NCBI GenBank assembly: GCA_009792885.1
Contig: WMCF01000007.1
Location: 3,636,500 to 3,700,499 of the forward strand
Direction: 5' to 3'
Origin: Eremophila alpestris peregrina
Taxonomy: Eukaryota > Chordata > Aves > Passeriformes > Alaudidae
DNA: 64,000 bases
Shown here: positions 1 to 12,400 of the stretch, piece by piece
Position numbering within the stretch: position 1 is the stretch's first letter
Layout of the letters: every line of letters begins with the position of its first letter
Program-made: the position numbers and the translations under genes
Notes under the pieces: generated by a model
Told to the model about the DNA's origin: nothing
The model's database searches: none
The model's input: the letters and a program-made list of their open reading frames with translations, nothing else

Positions 1-230
1 AAGAATGGATATTGGGTTCACAGAACTACAGACATCAAAAGATGAGGCACCAATACAGCCCCCACTGTTACAGAGAGGAGATCATAGGAATGCCTGCACA
101 TCAGACAGGGGGCCTTGCACTGGCTGTAATGGGGCTAGTGAATAAAACTTTGGGCCTCACTAGGAGGTGCATAGTATGGACTCCCTCGAGATGGATAGAC
201 TTGTGTCTCTTTTGGGGCTAGCTAAACACG
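1..230. other. Unassigned sequence left of the LTR
   Basis: Moderately GC-balanced sequence that I do not recognise. It abuts the LTR at 231 and could be flanking host DNA or a remnant of a retroviral internal region. No primer-binding site or polypurine tract is evident next to the LTR edge. A 69-codon open frame at 12-221 starts at TTG and resembles nothing I know. Confidence 0.4.
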
Positions 231-345
231 TGTTCTGGTTTAACCTGGCAGGTGGATAAATAGCTGCTTAATTCGCTCCCTCCCTAGGATGGGGGAAAGA
301 ATTGGGGGAAAAAAAAGTAAAATTCGTGGCTTGAGATATAGACAA

Positions 346-351
346 TTTAAT
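346..351 (-). terminator. LTR poly(A) signal ATTAAA
   Basis: The minus strand reads CCTATTAAATTG. It lies downstream of the TATA box in LTR orientation, consistent with the end of the R region. Confidence 0.6.
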
Positions 352-497
352 AGGGAAAAAAATTATGATGTTGATAATAATAATGTTCAAGTAATTAGAA
401 CATACAAACCAAGTGGTGCACAATGCCGTTGCTTACCACTCGCTGACTGATGCCCAGCCAGTTCCTGAGCAGAGGCCCAAGGCAGTCTTCCCCTGAG

Positions 498-503
498 TTT
501 ATA
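498..503 (-). promoter_or_regulatory. TATA box of the LTR
   Basis: TATAAA on the minus strand inside the LTR, about 150 bases upstream of its poly(A) signal. This is the expected U3 promoter position. Whether it is still active is unknown. Confidence 0.6.
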
Positions 504-763
504 GAATAAGCATGATGCCACATGGTATGGAACATCCTTTGGGTCAGCTGTCCCAGCTGTGTCCCCTCCCACCTTCTTGTGCCCCCAGCCTCCTTGCTGG
601 TGGGGTGTGGTGAGAAGCTGAGAATTCCATGGCTTAGTGTAAACACTGCTCAGCAACAACTAAAACATCAGTGTGTTACCAACATTATTCACATCCTAAA
701 CCAAAACAGCACTGTACCAGTTACTGGGAAGAAAATTAACTGCATCCCAGCATAAACCAGGAA

Positions 764-3700
764 AATATGGTTATGAGACAACATAGAAGACAGATCCAAC
801 CAAAGATCTTCTGTAATATTTGGCACACACTGCTGTCTTGTTTAACTGTATGCTGACACAAGTATAGAAAGCTTTGCTTTAGAAAAGTAAGTCTCTGAAA
901 GAGTGTGACTAATTGATTGGATTGTGTTACCTGCAGTGTTATTTGGCATCGTTGTTTCACCCGCTTATGTGAAAGCTGTACTAGAAATGAAAAAACCCTG
1001 AAGTGTAACCAGTGTTTTCCAAGATGGAGGGATTAGGGTTCCCCCCTGCCCCCCTTGCAAAAGAAATTTAAAACCCATGTTCTCCTGCATAAAGATTGCT
1101 GGACTGGTGTTATTCAGATGAATGCCATATGGATCTGGATGAATCTTTGAATTATTTTAATCCCATGAAACATTTTCTGTGAAAGCAGATAAAGTTCTTC
1201 CACATGACTAATGCTGTTTAAGGTTTAAAATGTGATGCTTTTTTCATACTATCTACATGAAAATTTTAGATGAGAAGCATTACTTTTCAGCAACAGTAAC
1301 TTCAGTATTACTTACAGAATCATTTTACTCTTTATTCTCCCTTACAAAAATAAAAGGACAAGAAAAATAGATTATTTATCAAATTTTGAAATTGTTGTTA
1401 TAGTGGGTGTCACATGGCTATTTATGTTACTGCATTCATTTGCTTTAGATTGTATAATGGGGTTCAATTGAAGTGATACTAAAATGCTGAGTTGTCTTCA
1501 ACAGCTGGAAAGTAAGAGTATAACAAAAACATCATTTCACTGACATGAATGAGGCAAAGTGCTGACTTTTCTGCACTTTTCAGAGGACACTGGAAAAGAA
1601 CTTGATTTTCTTAGCTTTGAAGAACTAATGCATTGTGTTCTTTGTGATTATTTGTTATAATGTCTAACAGTATAATTATAAATATGCTTCCCAAAATGCT
1701 GTTCTTGATGATTGGATATTGAGCTGGAACTACCAAATCTTATTGTGCAGTTGGTATCCAGAATGAGGCAGCTTGAACCAACAGCATCTTTTTAAATTTA
1801 GGTATCAAGTAAGTGATTGGGTGAACACTGAAGGTAGCAGATCTTGAAAGCTCCAGATGTGCACATCAGGTTCTGCGTGGCAAGATTTCCATCGTTTTGT
1901 TCACTTGCAGAAATGTGCTAGAAACTTTGAGAGGTGCCTGCAGATTGCTGTAACAAACCTTGAGCCCTCTAACGTTTAACGGTACTAGAAATGAGATGAA
2001 ACATGTTAATAATAGTAAGAAATCTATGTGGTTTCTTAGTTATAAAATATATAGAAAGCCAAAAGCTTTCTTATAAGAGCTGGTATCTGTGTTCTAGTTC
2101 CCAGTAAATTGACTGAATTCATAGATTTATACTCTTCATGACTGAATACTCTTCTAACTAACGAGCAAGCATCTTTAGTAAGCATGCAATAATACTTGGG
2201 GGGGCATATACCTAAGTTTTATTTTTCAGTTTCTGCATGATGGCTGCAGCTGAAGAAAACAACCAATTTGTTGCCCTGTTTGCTTTCCTGATAGTTCAAG
2301 CTTATTAGTGCCCCAAACTACGGAGTGATACTGATATATTAATCCCTCTGAACAGGAAAGAGAACTGTAATGTAATTTAAGGAGCATGCACTCTAGTCTC
2401 CTTTTGAATTCATTGATCCTGGTTTTCTTGTCACAAACAATGACAAGTGTTGAAAGTATAAAGAATTTGTGAAATAAGAGATAAACTAATCAGGATACAT
2501 TTTCTTTCCGTGAAATACCAGGAATGTTAAAGAAACTGCCTTGCTTTGTTAAAGTGCTAGTATGGTTTTTAGCAGAAATACAGGGCAAATATATTGATTG
2601 GGATTCATTTTAGAGCATTAAGTACTGAATGTGCTACTTCAGCTTTCAGCACAGATTTAGAACTAGAAACAACAGAGAGGCCAGTAAAAGAAGCTACATC
2701 TCTTTTGTCTGTGTCTCTTGTGCTGTAGCTCAGGAACGGTCTCTACAATGTTCATGAAGTTCCAGTGTTTTTAAGGGTACCATAAACAAGATCAGGAGCT
2801 GCTCCATTGTATATAATGTAAGAATAGCAAATACCTTAAATGAAAGAACCACAGCTGCCCTGGAGTGAATAAAAAGTAGTAATGTGATTATTTTGTTACA
2901 TTTATTTTATTAATGTCACGTATACTTTATTACAATTTTAACAAAAACGTCCAAATAGCCCAGGGAACAGAAAAAAAACCCCAATAATACACGTTTAGCA
3001 TGAACAAGTTATTTTTGCAAGAAGATTCATGCCAGACTGTATAATTTATTTTAGTACTTCACCTGTGACACTATAAATAATACATGCTTATTTAAGTAGA
3101 GCTATTATAGACTACTATTTATGTTGTACATAATTTATAGACAGTGGTCTCCTAACATGCTTAGATAATGTTCTCTGTAAAAAAAAAGTTTTGAATAAAA
3201 TAATTTTCAAGAAACGAAGCAGTTACTTAAACTGAATTGAATCAAAATGTGCATTTTTTAAGGCACAGATTGATAACTGCTTTTTTAAAGAACAGTATTC
3301 ATTTCCCTTTTCCAGCCTGTGAACTTTAGTGTTATAATTTAAAAAAAAAAACATTGGTGTGAAACACTAGATAAGAGAAAATATAAGTACTTGAACAGAA
3401 GTCTGATTACTGCTGAAACTTCAGAGATCCTGCTTATGTTTCAGCTGATGTTCAGGTCTCAAGTTAGGAATATATTTGTAGAATTTGTGCACATTTTTAT
3501 GCGTGTTGAATGGAAACCTGACCCAAATTGCACTGAGGTTGTAAGATCATCTTTGCATCTGTGACTTAAACTCCAACAGGAAATTGTTTGGGAATTATGT
3601 GTTCATGTTTCCTTGGGGAAGAATCCTATTAAGAATATCTTGGCCACTGTGCAGCCTGTGATAGCTGTGTTTGTTGACATCCAGAAGGAAAGTGATTTCC

Positions 3701-5516
3701 TCCTGAGACAGCAGGAAGAGCCTTTATATTGTAAATATTTTTTAACTTTCTAATTTCATGTGTGAATATATGCCTCTGTGTCTCATCTTTTCCAGGACAG
3801 TTTGGAAAATTACTTATATCAGTAATAAAATTCCCTGTTCCCTATGCATGTGTTTTCAGAGATGGTTGTCTACTCCAAGGTCTGTGTTTTTTTCTGTTTC
3901 AGACTGATGTTTATTTTATTGTTTTCTGGTTTTAGAAACATACTAGAGGTTGCATTGGGCAAAATGTGTTTCACACAGGACATCAGATAGTAATATTTTC
4001 AAGTTATTTCAGTATACTCTCTCCCACAGTTACACTGCATTTTTAAACTCTTAAGTACTGTATATTTTTAACTATGTTGGCTCAAGTCTGGATAAAGGTA
4101 TAGAGGAGCTTTTTTTTAAAAAAGAAAAGCAGCTATGTTTTGCCAGGTTAAGCAACAGAATAGCACTGCAATCTTTTTAGTGAGTGTGAACTGTTTGTGT
4201 TGCTTATTAAGGGACCAACCCAAAGCTTTCTTGAGTTAAGTTTCCTATTGACTTTGTCAGTTTTGGCTCGGGCTCCAATGGCTGTTCTGTATACTTTCAT
4301 TATGAGGATTAAAATGTACTCTTTCATTAGTTAAGTGCAAAGTGAATTTCAAATGAGTCAGAATATATTTAAAGTGTAACTGTCAAATCACTGGTATTGA
4401 TTTAGACACTGTTAAACAGGGGCAGTGCTAACACACAAGGGTTTATTCTTTGTTGTGACTTGCTTATAACCCCCATTGATGATAATGGAAATTACAGGCG
4501 TGTCCTGAAGGGAATGTGCCCTTTGTAAATTCCCTATAAGCCTTAGATTAAGGTGCCACAGTTCTTTGAGAGTTCAAATACTTTTTGAAACTTTGTGAGC
4601 TCTCCTGTGTCCTTTCTTGGTAGTTCTTGCAAGGTAGATTTTTTCAGAAAGAAATATATCCCAAAGCTGTTGTCTTGTCTTTCCTTCTCTGACAGGGAAG
4701 ATGCCAAGAAACTGTGCTGGGAAATAGGCACACTTTTTGTCCAAAGTGTGCAGTAAGAAAAGTTAATAATTTCTACAGGGCATTGACATGTATTACAGAT
4801 TTGTAGTGTGACAAGGAGAGGTTTGTGCAAAACTGGTAGGAAAAATAAAACATGTAACTTCTTTTTTTCATACTAATAGTTTATAAGTCAGAAACTGAAA
4901 GGATAATCAGAATAGGTTATAAACAAAATATTGTGGCAACTTCTGTAGCTATTCATAGTTTCACTGTAGTTAATGAGGATGCACTGAAGTATTTCTGAAG
5001 TAACCTTCTGCCTTTGCCTGATGTACAGTTATGTGAAGTATTTAATTCCTCAGGTACTATGCTTGCTATCCAGATCAGAAGCTTGTGTGTTTATTGTATT
5101 TAAAGGCATTTTCAGTTCACACAGCACTATAAAAAACAGTGAGAGATGGCATGAAGTTTGCCATCTACATGCCCATTTGCTTTCTTCCAGAGTATTACTG
5201 CTCTAATGGAACTTTAAGGGGGCACCAGTCATGGGGAATATGTGGAATAGGAACCTATTGGTCACCCCAGCTTTTTCCTACACTTCTTGCTTCTAAAATT
5301 CTTCTCATGATAATGTTACTATCATTTTCTCTCACTTCCATTTTTCTCTACTTGTAGGTCTGGGACTTGAGTCAGTGTTTGCTTCTGTCTCAGCCCTACT
5401 GCTTATCCTAAACTTAGCAAGTTTCTACCTCCATCTTTTGCATATATCTGGTAACACCAGAATTTTTTAGGCACTTCATTATTCTGGTTTCAAAACTCTC
5501 AGAGTATTAAAAAACT
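764..5516. other. AT-rich unassigned DNA, no gene seen
   Basis: No recognisable exon, repeat or RNA gene. Some parts look like 3'UTR sequence: AATAAA at about 3195-3200 shortly after an A-run, a Pumilio-like TGTAAATA near 3729, and further AATAAA words near 3825 and 4843. Such words are common in AT-rich DNA and do not prove transcription. Open frames at 4543-4830 (minus) and 5021-5357 (plus) are short and unrecognised. Confidence 0.4.
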
Positions 5517-5662
5517 AACAAAAAAAAAACCCCTGCAAAAATCCCCAGCCAAATAACAAAAAACAAAAAATAAGCAATCAAAAAACAAAGGAAAAAAAAA
5601 ACCAAACCAAAAGCACCAAAAACCCAAACTAATAAAACTCCAAAACAAAAAAACACCCAAAC
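5517..5662. repeat. A-rich / CAAA-type low-complexity tract
   Basis: About 145 bases made almost only of A and C on the plus strand, with repeated words such as AAACAAAAA, CCAAACC and AAAACC. The complementary strand gives the T/G-rich reading of the 114-codon minus frame at 5499-5843, which is therefore a composition artefact. Similar tracts occur near 6785, 28545 and 59117, and in the opposite orientation at 13885 and 26428. Confidence 0.75.
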
Positions 5663-5889
5663 TCCTTGTAAGGGGAATGTATAGGACTTGAAAATTGTTG
5701 ATTCCTCCTTTTTGGCACTGATGACTTAGAAGCACACCCATAGCTCTTACTTTGGCAGGAGAAGAAGGTATTGCTTTTGTTCTTATTCTGCTAATCTTAG
5801 GAGAGGAAAGTGCTGAATTAAGATGCACTGTCTCTTGGGTCACTGCTGTAATGAGTAAGTTGTATCAAATGGCACTCTAAACTCTTTTT

Positions 5890-6420
5890 GTACTTCTAAA
5901 ATGAACTTTCTGTCAGAGCCCTGTGGGCACTTAGCAGCTTCAGTGTTCCTCCCCTGCCAACACCACCCACTCAGAGGCACAGGATGCATTCTGCCCCAGC
6001 CAGGGCCCTTGTTCCCACCCCAGTGCTGCCACAGACCTGCCTGCCCCTCATCCTGGCACCAGGCCCTTTCATTTTCACACCAGTTCTGGACATGGCGTGG
6101 TGCTCTGCCCTGGCTGATGCTCTCTGGCCCTGCAGCCAACACCTGAGTGTCCTGGCCACCTGTGACTGTGCTGGGGGGTGCCTTGGGTGACACGCAATGC
6201 AGCCCTGCTCCTGCTGCCTCCCCACACTCTCCCTCCCGTTGCATTCTCTGGCAGATTTCCTGCTGAAAAACTGAATCTTGATCTGTATGGTGAATGTGCT
6301 CCTCAGGCCCCAGATCAGGTATTGAAGCCTATCTTGATTTCCAACACACCCAGCTGGCTCTCAGGTTTCTCCTTACCTCCTCCTTGCTCTGCACAAGAGT
6401 GGCTGCTGAATTTTTGAGCA
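5890..6420. other. GC-rich island of unknown identity
   Basis: This segment is clearly richer in G and C than its surroundings (many CCCTGCC, CCAGG and CTGGCC words) but has few CpGs. It carries overlapping open frames on both strands: minus 5840-6244 (134 codons), minus 5971-6225, and plus 5901-6146, 5984-6190 and 6178-6417. Several frames open at once is what GC-rich, stop-poor DNA produces. None resembles a known protein. It could be an old repeat, a decayed CpG island or an exon of a noncoding transcript. Confidence 0.4.
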
Positions 6421-9400
6421 CATCCTTAGTACTCAGCTTTTTGACTCTGGCTTGGAGGCTGTGTACCTGCATCCTCTTATGAATCTAGATATTTGTTCCA
6501 GGTCCTATTTGAACAATTTTGTCTTGAGGAAAGGAAAAACAAGTAGATGAACTAGTCCAATGCAGTCTATCCTGTAATGGGGTTAGTTCTCAGGCTTGGT
6601 TTTCCCTGAATCTCTCCAATCTGTCACTCTTTACAGGTAAAGATGCCACTGAGAGCTTTCAACTACTGAAAAATTACATAAAAATGTAAATAATACCAAA
6701 TAATACTAAAAACAATACAGGTTCAAATTCTTATCCCTCACAGGCATGATTCCAATAAAGAGCATCCTGCCTGACCAGATACAAACAATACAACAATACA
6801 CAAACAAAAACCAAAACACACACAAAAAAAAAGTTTGGAAATAATTTACTGTGTAAAGAAAGTGTAGCAAAAAACCTGCTCACTTTTAAATTTTATGAGA
6901 AGGATTAGCACTACGTAATTAAGCACATCCAGTATTACAAACAAACAAAAGTGAATTAAACAAAATTATGGAAGTTGACTATCCAGTATCCGTGTACTGC
7001 AAGACAGATAATATGTATCTATGTGGATGTGGTTTTCAGCATTTTGTGAGCATACCACCTGCATTAATTTAAACCCACTATTTTTTCATAAATTCAGTTT
7101 TTCTCTACAGAATGTTTCGTTTTCCTTTTTTTTCTATGTTTTAGTAGGTAAAGTACAATCCAAATCCCATAAACATTTCCCCATCTGTTAGTGGGCCTTT
7201 CTCAGATGAGTTTTAACTTCAAGTATAGTTTCAAGGGAACTGTTACCATTTGTCTGACTTGTCATGACATTTTAGTGATTAAGAGTTTTTGTTTTGGAGA
7301 CAAAGGAAAATCAACCAAGTAGAATCACTTTGCATATTCTGAGTCACTCTGCCCTTTGCTGTGTGAGGACAAACTAGTTTTACTGTTCTGTGCAATCACA
7401 GTACAATAAAATCTACTGTTAGAGCAGCCTTTTGAATTTAGTTGATGCCAAGTGGTGAAATGACTCAAATACCAATAAGCTTTTGCAGAAATGTTGGCAG
7501 GCCAGCTCCAAATGACCAGCATTGTTCTGCTCCAAGTGTTCCCATGAAGCCAGTGATCTTGCCAGTGCCACACTGGATGCATTTTTACTGAAGTAAGTCT
7601 CTATACAAGGAATTCTTTTCCCCCTCTTTCCCATTTACATGTAATTGAAGCAGAGATGGGCTTCTTACAAAGTGGAAGGCTTTTTAGTGTTCCTACATAC
7701 TACGTCATCTAATTCATCATGGAATTTGTTTGGCAATTCCTCCCACATGACATCTTGCCCGACCTAAAAGAAAAAAGAAGCATGCTGCCAACATAATTAT
7801 CCATTATTTCCTGGTGCAATAATTTCAAAAAGAGAGTTGACACATTCTGTAGGCTTTCTGAAGGGAAAATAATTATATCGCATACTCAAAATTAAACCCT
7901 CTTTTGAGCTTCTTATTAATTAACTTCTCTATTTTGTGAGGAAAAAAATACTCTAATAGAGCAAGTGGAACTAGTATTGAGTAATTTCCTTGCAACAAAA
8001 TTACATAAATCATATCTGCTGTGAGTTTTGAGTTTTTAAATTGGATTAGGTTTGTCCTTTTTTTCTTTACTGCATGGATTTTCATGAACATGACAAGGAT
8101 TACTTTCATGTCTTTTGGAAATACGCTGCTGTGTTCACCGTTCAGTTACTCATAAAAATGAGGTTTATTTCTCTGAATACTCCTTGATTAGCGGACTTAA
8201 AGCCAGAAATTGTTTTAGTACTGATGAGAAAATGTGTAATGCTCAGAGAATGATTACTTGCTTAGATTTTGATATTTTCACAGAAAAATTGTGACTTTAG
8301 AAAACCTAGTAAGATATTGAAAACATTATCAAAAGCTGTAGAGTATTAGAAAGTAAGCCACTCATAATTCTGCTTCTGTATCAGCAAAATATAAGGCAAA
8401 TACATGAGAATTCAAAAAATAGCATATAGTAAGTAAAAAGGGAGCTAGTAATTTAATAGAATAGTAAAATTCATAAAATTTTTTTATTAGCGTAACCTGT
8501 AGTTTATAAATTAGAATTTTTAGAACAGCTTTAAGCATCTAACACTTGTTGAAAGTGTCCAGGTTTTATATTAACATATTTGTTTTCTACAGGACTTCTG
8601 AAAAGTGATATGTAGATTCCTCAGTTAGGCTCACAAAACGCTTTGATCCCAAAATTGGTTTGAGGGAGACTACCCCTAATGCAAGATGAGTTAAACACAA
8701 GTTACATTCATGGTAGGATAAAGATAGAAGTCGGTTTTTATTATAATGAAGTTATTTAGGTCCACCTGCAAATAACTTATTTGATATGATTATAAATCAA
8801 TGTTTCTCCACCACTTTTTTAACACCCAATCAAAACCACATATCAAAATGGAATTAGAACCTTTTCTCCTTCACTACCAAAATTTTAGTCTTTTGATCCT
8901 TTATTTTCTTTTTCTAAAATTCCCATAGAAATCTTCTGAATTAAAAAAAAAAAAAAATCCTCCAGGCAGCTATTTGTCCCTGTTTTTCGAACCCTTGATT
9001 TCAAAAAAACTGTATTAACTAAGGATGAAGGCTTTTGCCGAGTGTTACCCGTAGTCTGCCTGTTACACAAACCTGAAGCACTCAGATAAATTCATCCTGT
9101 GGAAAGGAGCAAGCAGCAAGACACAGACTTCACTCTGCAAGTGGCAGAGAATTGACAAGCTGGATCTCCAAGTGTCCAACTCTTCCATGCAGTTTGTCTT
9201 AACAGAGCAAATAATGCAAGTAAAATTTCAGCACTTTCTTTCAAGTGCGTGGTAGAAATCCAAAACCTTCTTTTCTCTTTTCATGTTACTGAAAACCCTG
9301 AAACTTATTTCCTCCTCAGAAACCAACTGATATGCTGTATCCAGTAGCAAACTTAAAAAAAAAAAAAAAAGGAGGGGTTAAAATGCTTGTTCAGAACAGT

Positions 9401-12400
9401 GCTTAGGGGTTTGCTTATAGGTGTCATTGTGTCTCACATCCCTGCTGTGAAAATCAGCTTGCATTCGAATGTGCATCTTGACCCATAAATGTCACCCTGG
9501 TCCACTGAGCATCTTGACTTCAACATTTCCTGTTGTAAAATGGACAATGGGATAACACTTCTTTTTCTGAAGGAGGGACCTGTGACAATGTGTGCATGTG
9601 TGCAGTCAGGAGAAACTGCAGCACTCGGGATTTAAAAGCATGTCATCAGCCACTGAGCGGGAGATCACAGGAGAACGAAGTTGCTGGGCAGTTTCTGAAA
9701 AACACAAGGATTATCATTTCTGTTTCCAAGCCACTTCTCCTTTTCACAGCCCTGAATCCTTCTTGGCTTCTCTCCATCAATGGCTCAACGATGTGCCCCA
9801 TACTAGAGCTAGTCCAGCTGTGTGCTACAGCAACTGCCTTCAAACAATCAAGTAAGAAACTGCTGCCATTCCTGCACACACACATTGTTCATGTTGCTGG
9901 CCTTTTCTTAATTGCATGCATTTTCTACTATCAAACATCTTTAAATTATTCTTAGAAATTGAGAGTGCACTCAGAGGTTCCTGTAGAATAAAAGTATTTC
10001 TAGCTTTACTATATCTTAACGATTGTATACCAGTTTATATTTTTTTCAAAGAAAAAACAGTTTACATTTTTTTTAAAGAAAAACACATTTTTGTTCCGAA
10101 GGATATTTACAAGACAAGTTATATTTTTTATGACATTGCTTCACAACCAGAAAGACCTCCATCAGATTGCAGCCTTAGTTCTTAGTTTAAAGACCAAGTG
10201 CATCATTCTGTTATTGTAGGAGACAGAACTTCTGGCATACCTGCTTGAAATTTAGGACTTCGGATTTTTTCTAATGTTAAATCTTAAAAATCATATTTGT
10301 ACACATTCCTGATGACATGCGCAGAGTACAGTGGTTCTGAAAATGTCCATGAGTAGCTACATTTGTCTCTGATTTTAATTAAAGTATGCAAAGAATGATA
10401 CTGTCTTTTCAAAATCATATAGCATTATTTAATGGTCATTTAACTATATCCATTGCTTAAATATGAATTTTCACTCTACTGCATCAAAGGAATATAGGTT
10501 TCATTTTTTTATCATGAAGAATGGTCATGAAGATCAAAACATAAGTCCTTTTCCTGCAAAATATAGCACATATGGTTTGATTTTATAAGTACCAAAAGGT
10601 GTCTCCACTTTTTTATGTCTGCTTATGTATATATAACAACTTGAATATTTTCATACCTTTTCTTGTACTAGAAACTCGTTTTATATTATTTTGAGTGACC
10701 TTTTCTCCATGATCGGTTTTATAAATGAAAGAGGATTTGAATATGTGCACAGGGAAAACCTTTATTGTTTGAATATACATCATAACTACAATATCTGGTG
10801 TTTTTTCCAAATGTCTTTATTGGGACAGCAAGGCTAGAACCTGATAGGAAACCTGATAAAAATATCATCTTTTATCAAAATCTAAAATGTGAGGATTAAC
10901 ACTAATACCTTATGTACTAAGACATTTACACAGATATTCTCCAAAGCATCATTGAAGTGTTTGATAGATCTCATTAGAGCACTTTGGTGTCTCCATTCTT
11001 CATATTCAGAAGTAAAAAACCCAGCTTAGGGATAGAGTTGGTTAGATGGAGATGGAAGAAGATATTAGGGGAAAATGGCATTGTTTATAGATGGTTAGAA
11101 AAACCCACATTCAGCAGGCAAACAGAAAGATGTGATTTTAAATTAATGCAAGGTTTTGAACTACAGATTGTGTTTTCATAACATGTGTGGTTATAGTGGG
11201 CTATGTACATACTCATTTAAAGTATTTCTCATTCTGATTCAGAGAAATTAATCAGAGAAAGAAAGATAAAATACCTATAAAGAGAAAGGAAATAATTTAC
11301 CAAGAATGACCCAAAAATTACTAGATCTTGTGATTCATGTGCTGTATAAGAACCAGCCTTTTGTGGATTTAGAGTTGTAGGAATAGAAGATAAAATATGC
11401 AGCATGGCATAGTGTCTTTTTACCATTAGCTGGTTTGCATCTGAACTTAATCAAAGAAGCAACAGAGGACTGCAGACCTTTTAACTGTAACAAAATTAGT
11501 AGGTTTTAAATCCTTTCAAAATAAATATCATCACCTGCTCATTATTTTTAATTCTGCTTATTCCCTACAAGCTATACACTACTACAAGCACATTTCTTCC
11601 TTTTGATTTCTTTAATTTGCACTTTTGCCTACTGAATAAGCATCCTAAATGTAATCATTGCAACACAGAATCTGAAAAACAGATGCCAAATTATTGAAGA
11701 AAATACTTAGGTTTGTCACAATTATTTCCATAAAAAAACCTTAAGCTCCTTTTTAATACTGAACATAAATGCAAGTCTCCAGAATCTGCAGAACTTGTAG
11801 TAAGTTGTAGAGTGCCTACAGTGGTGTAAAAAAAAAAGATAAAACTTTTGTGGCAGGTAATTAATCTATAAACACTGGATTCTAGACTGTTGGGTCTTTA
11901 AAAAGACAATGTGTTTCCTAAATGCTACTATTAATATATTTTTTAATGGTACTTGTAGTTTCAAATTTTTCCATTTTGATATGATGATGGGGTTCCTTAG
12001 GTATATTGTTACAGGAGATAACTTGTAAGCAAAATGTCTATCAGAATAAAAACCTTCTGATCTATTGTAGTTCTGGAATAACAAATAGAAATAATCTATT
12101 TTTAAAAATACCTCTATGTGCACATTTTATGTGCAATTTAACATATTCAGTGCCCCACGCTCACTTCATTCTCTTGAAAGTTTTGCTTCAAAACAACTTC
12201 ATTGTTTTAAGTGACTAAATTAAAGCTTTTTAGTGTTTCCTGCTATCTCCCAAAACAGAAATAAAATCAGTTTTAATTTATTTTATTTGCATACACTGTG
12301 GATATAATTATTGCTGCAGAGTCTTTTTAATTGTTTTCAACTAGGTGCTTGTCTTTAAGTTGAAATAGACTTCTAATTCTACATTGTTGATATTCCCTTG

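Larger units (their letters stand above)
231..763 (-). mobile_element. Endogenous retrovirus LTR, probably solo
   Basis: Read on the minus strand, this resembles a widespread avian ERV LTR family. It begins near 763 with a TGGTTTATGCTGGGATG-like U3 start, has a TATA box (TATAAA, 498-503), then a poly(A) signal (ATTAAA, 346-351), and ends near 231 in a GGTTAAACCAGAACA-like 3' edge. The order TATA, then poly(A) signal, then the CA end is what an LTR requires. The recognition rests on remembered similarity of many blocks, such as the segments around 520-640 and 715-755. I see no gag, pol or env frames beside it and no clear target-site duplication, so it is old, solo or truncated. The family (ERVL-type or ERVK-type) is not settled from sequence alone. 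Confidence 0.8.

Noticed and set aside
2900..3210. Considered as the end of a gene's 3'UTR (AATAAA at about 3195)
   Set aside because: No coding exon is visible upstream, and AATAAA words are frequent in this AT-rich DNA. Left as unassigned.
5499..5843. 114-codon minus frame rich in F, W, L and V
   Set aside because: Hydrophobicity comes from translating an A/C-rich simple tract on the opposite strand. It is not a membrane protein.
9590..9955. 121-codon plus frame with a hydrophobic end
   Set aside because: Non-ATG start, overlapped by other frames on both strands, no recognised family.
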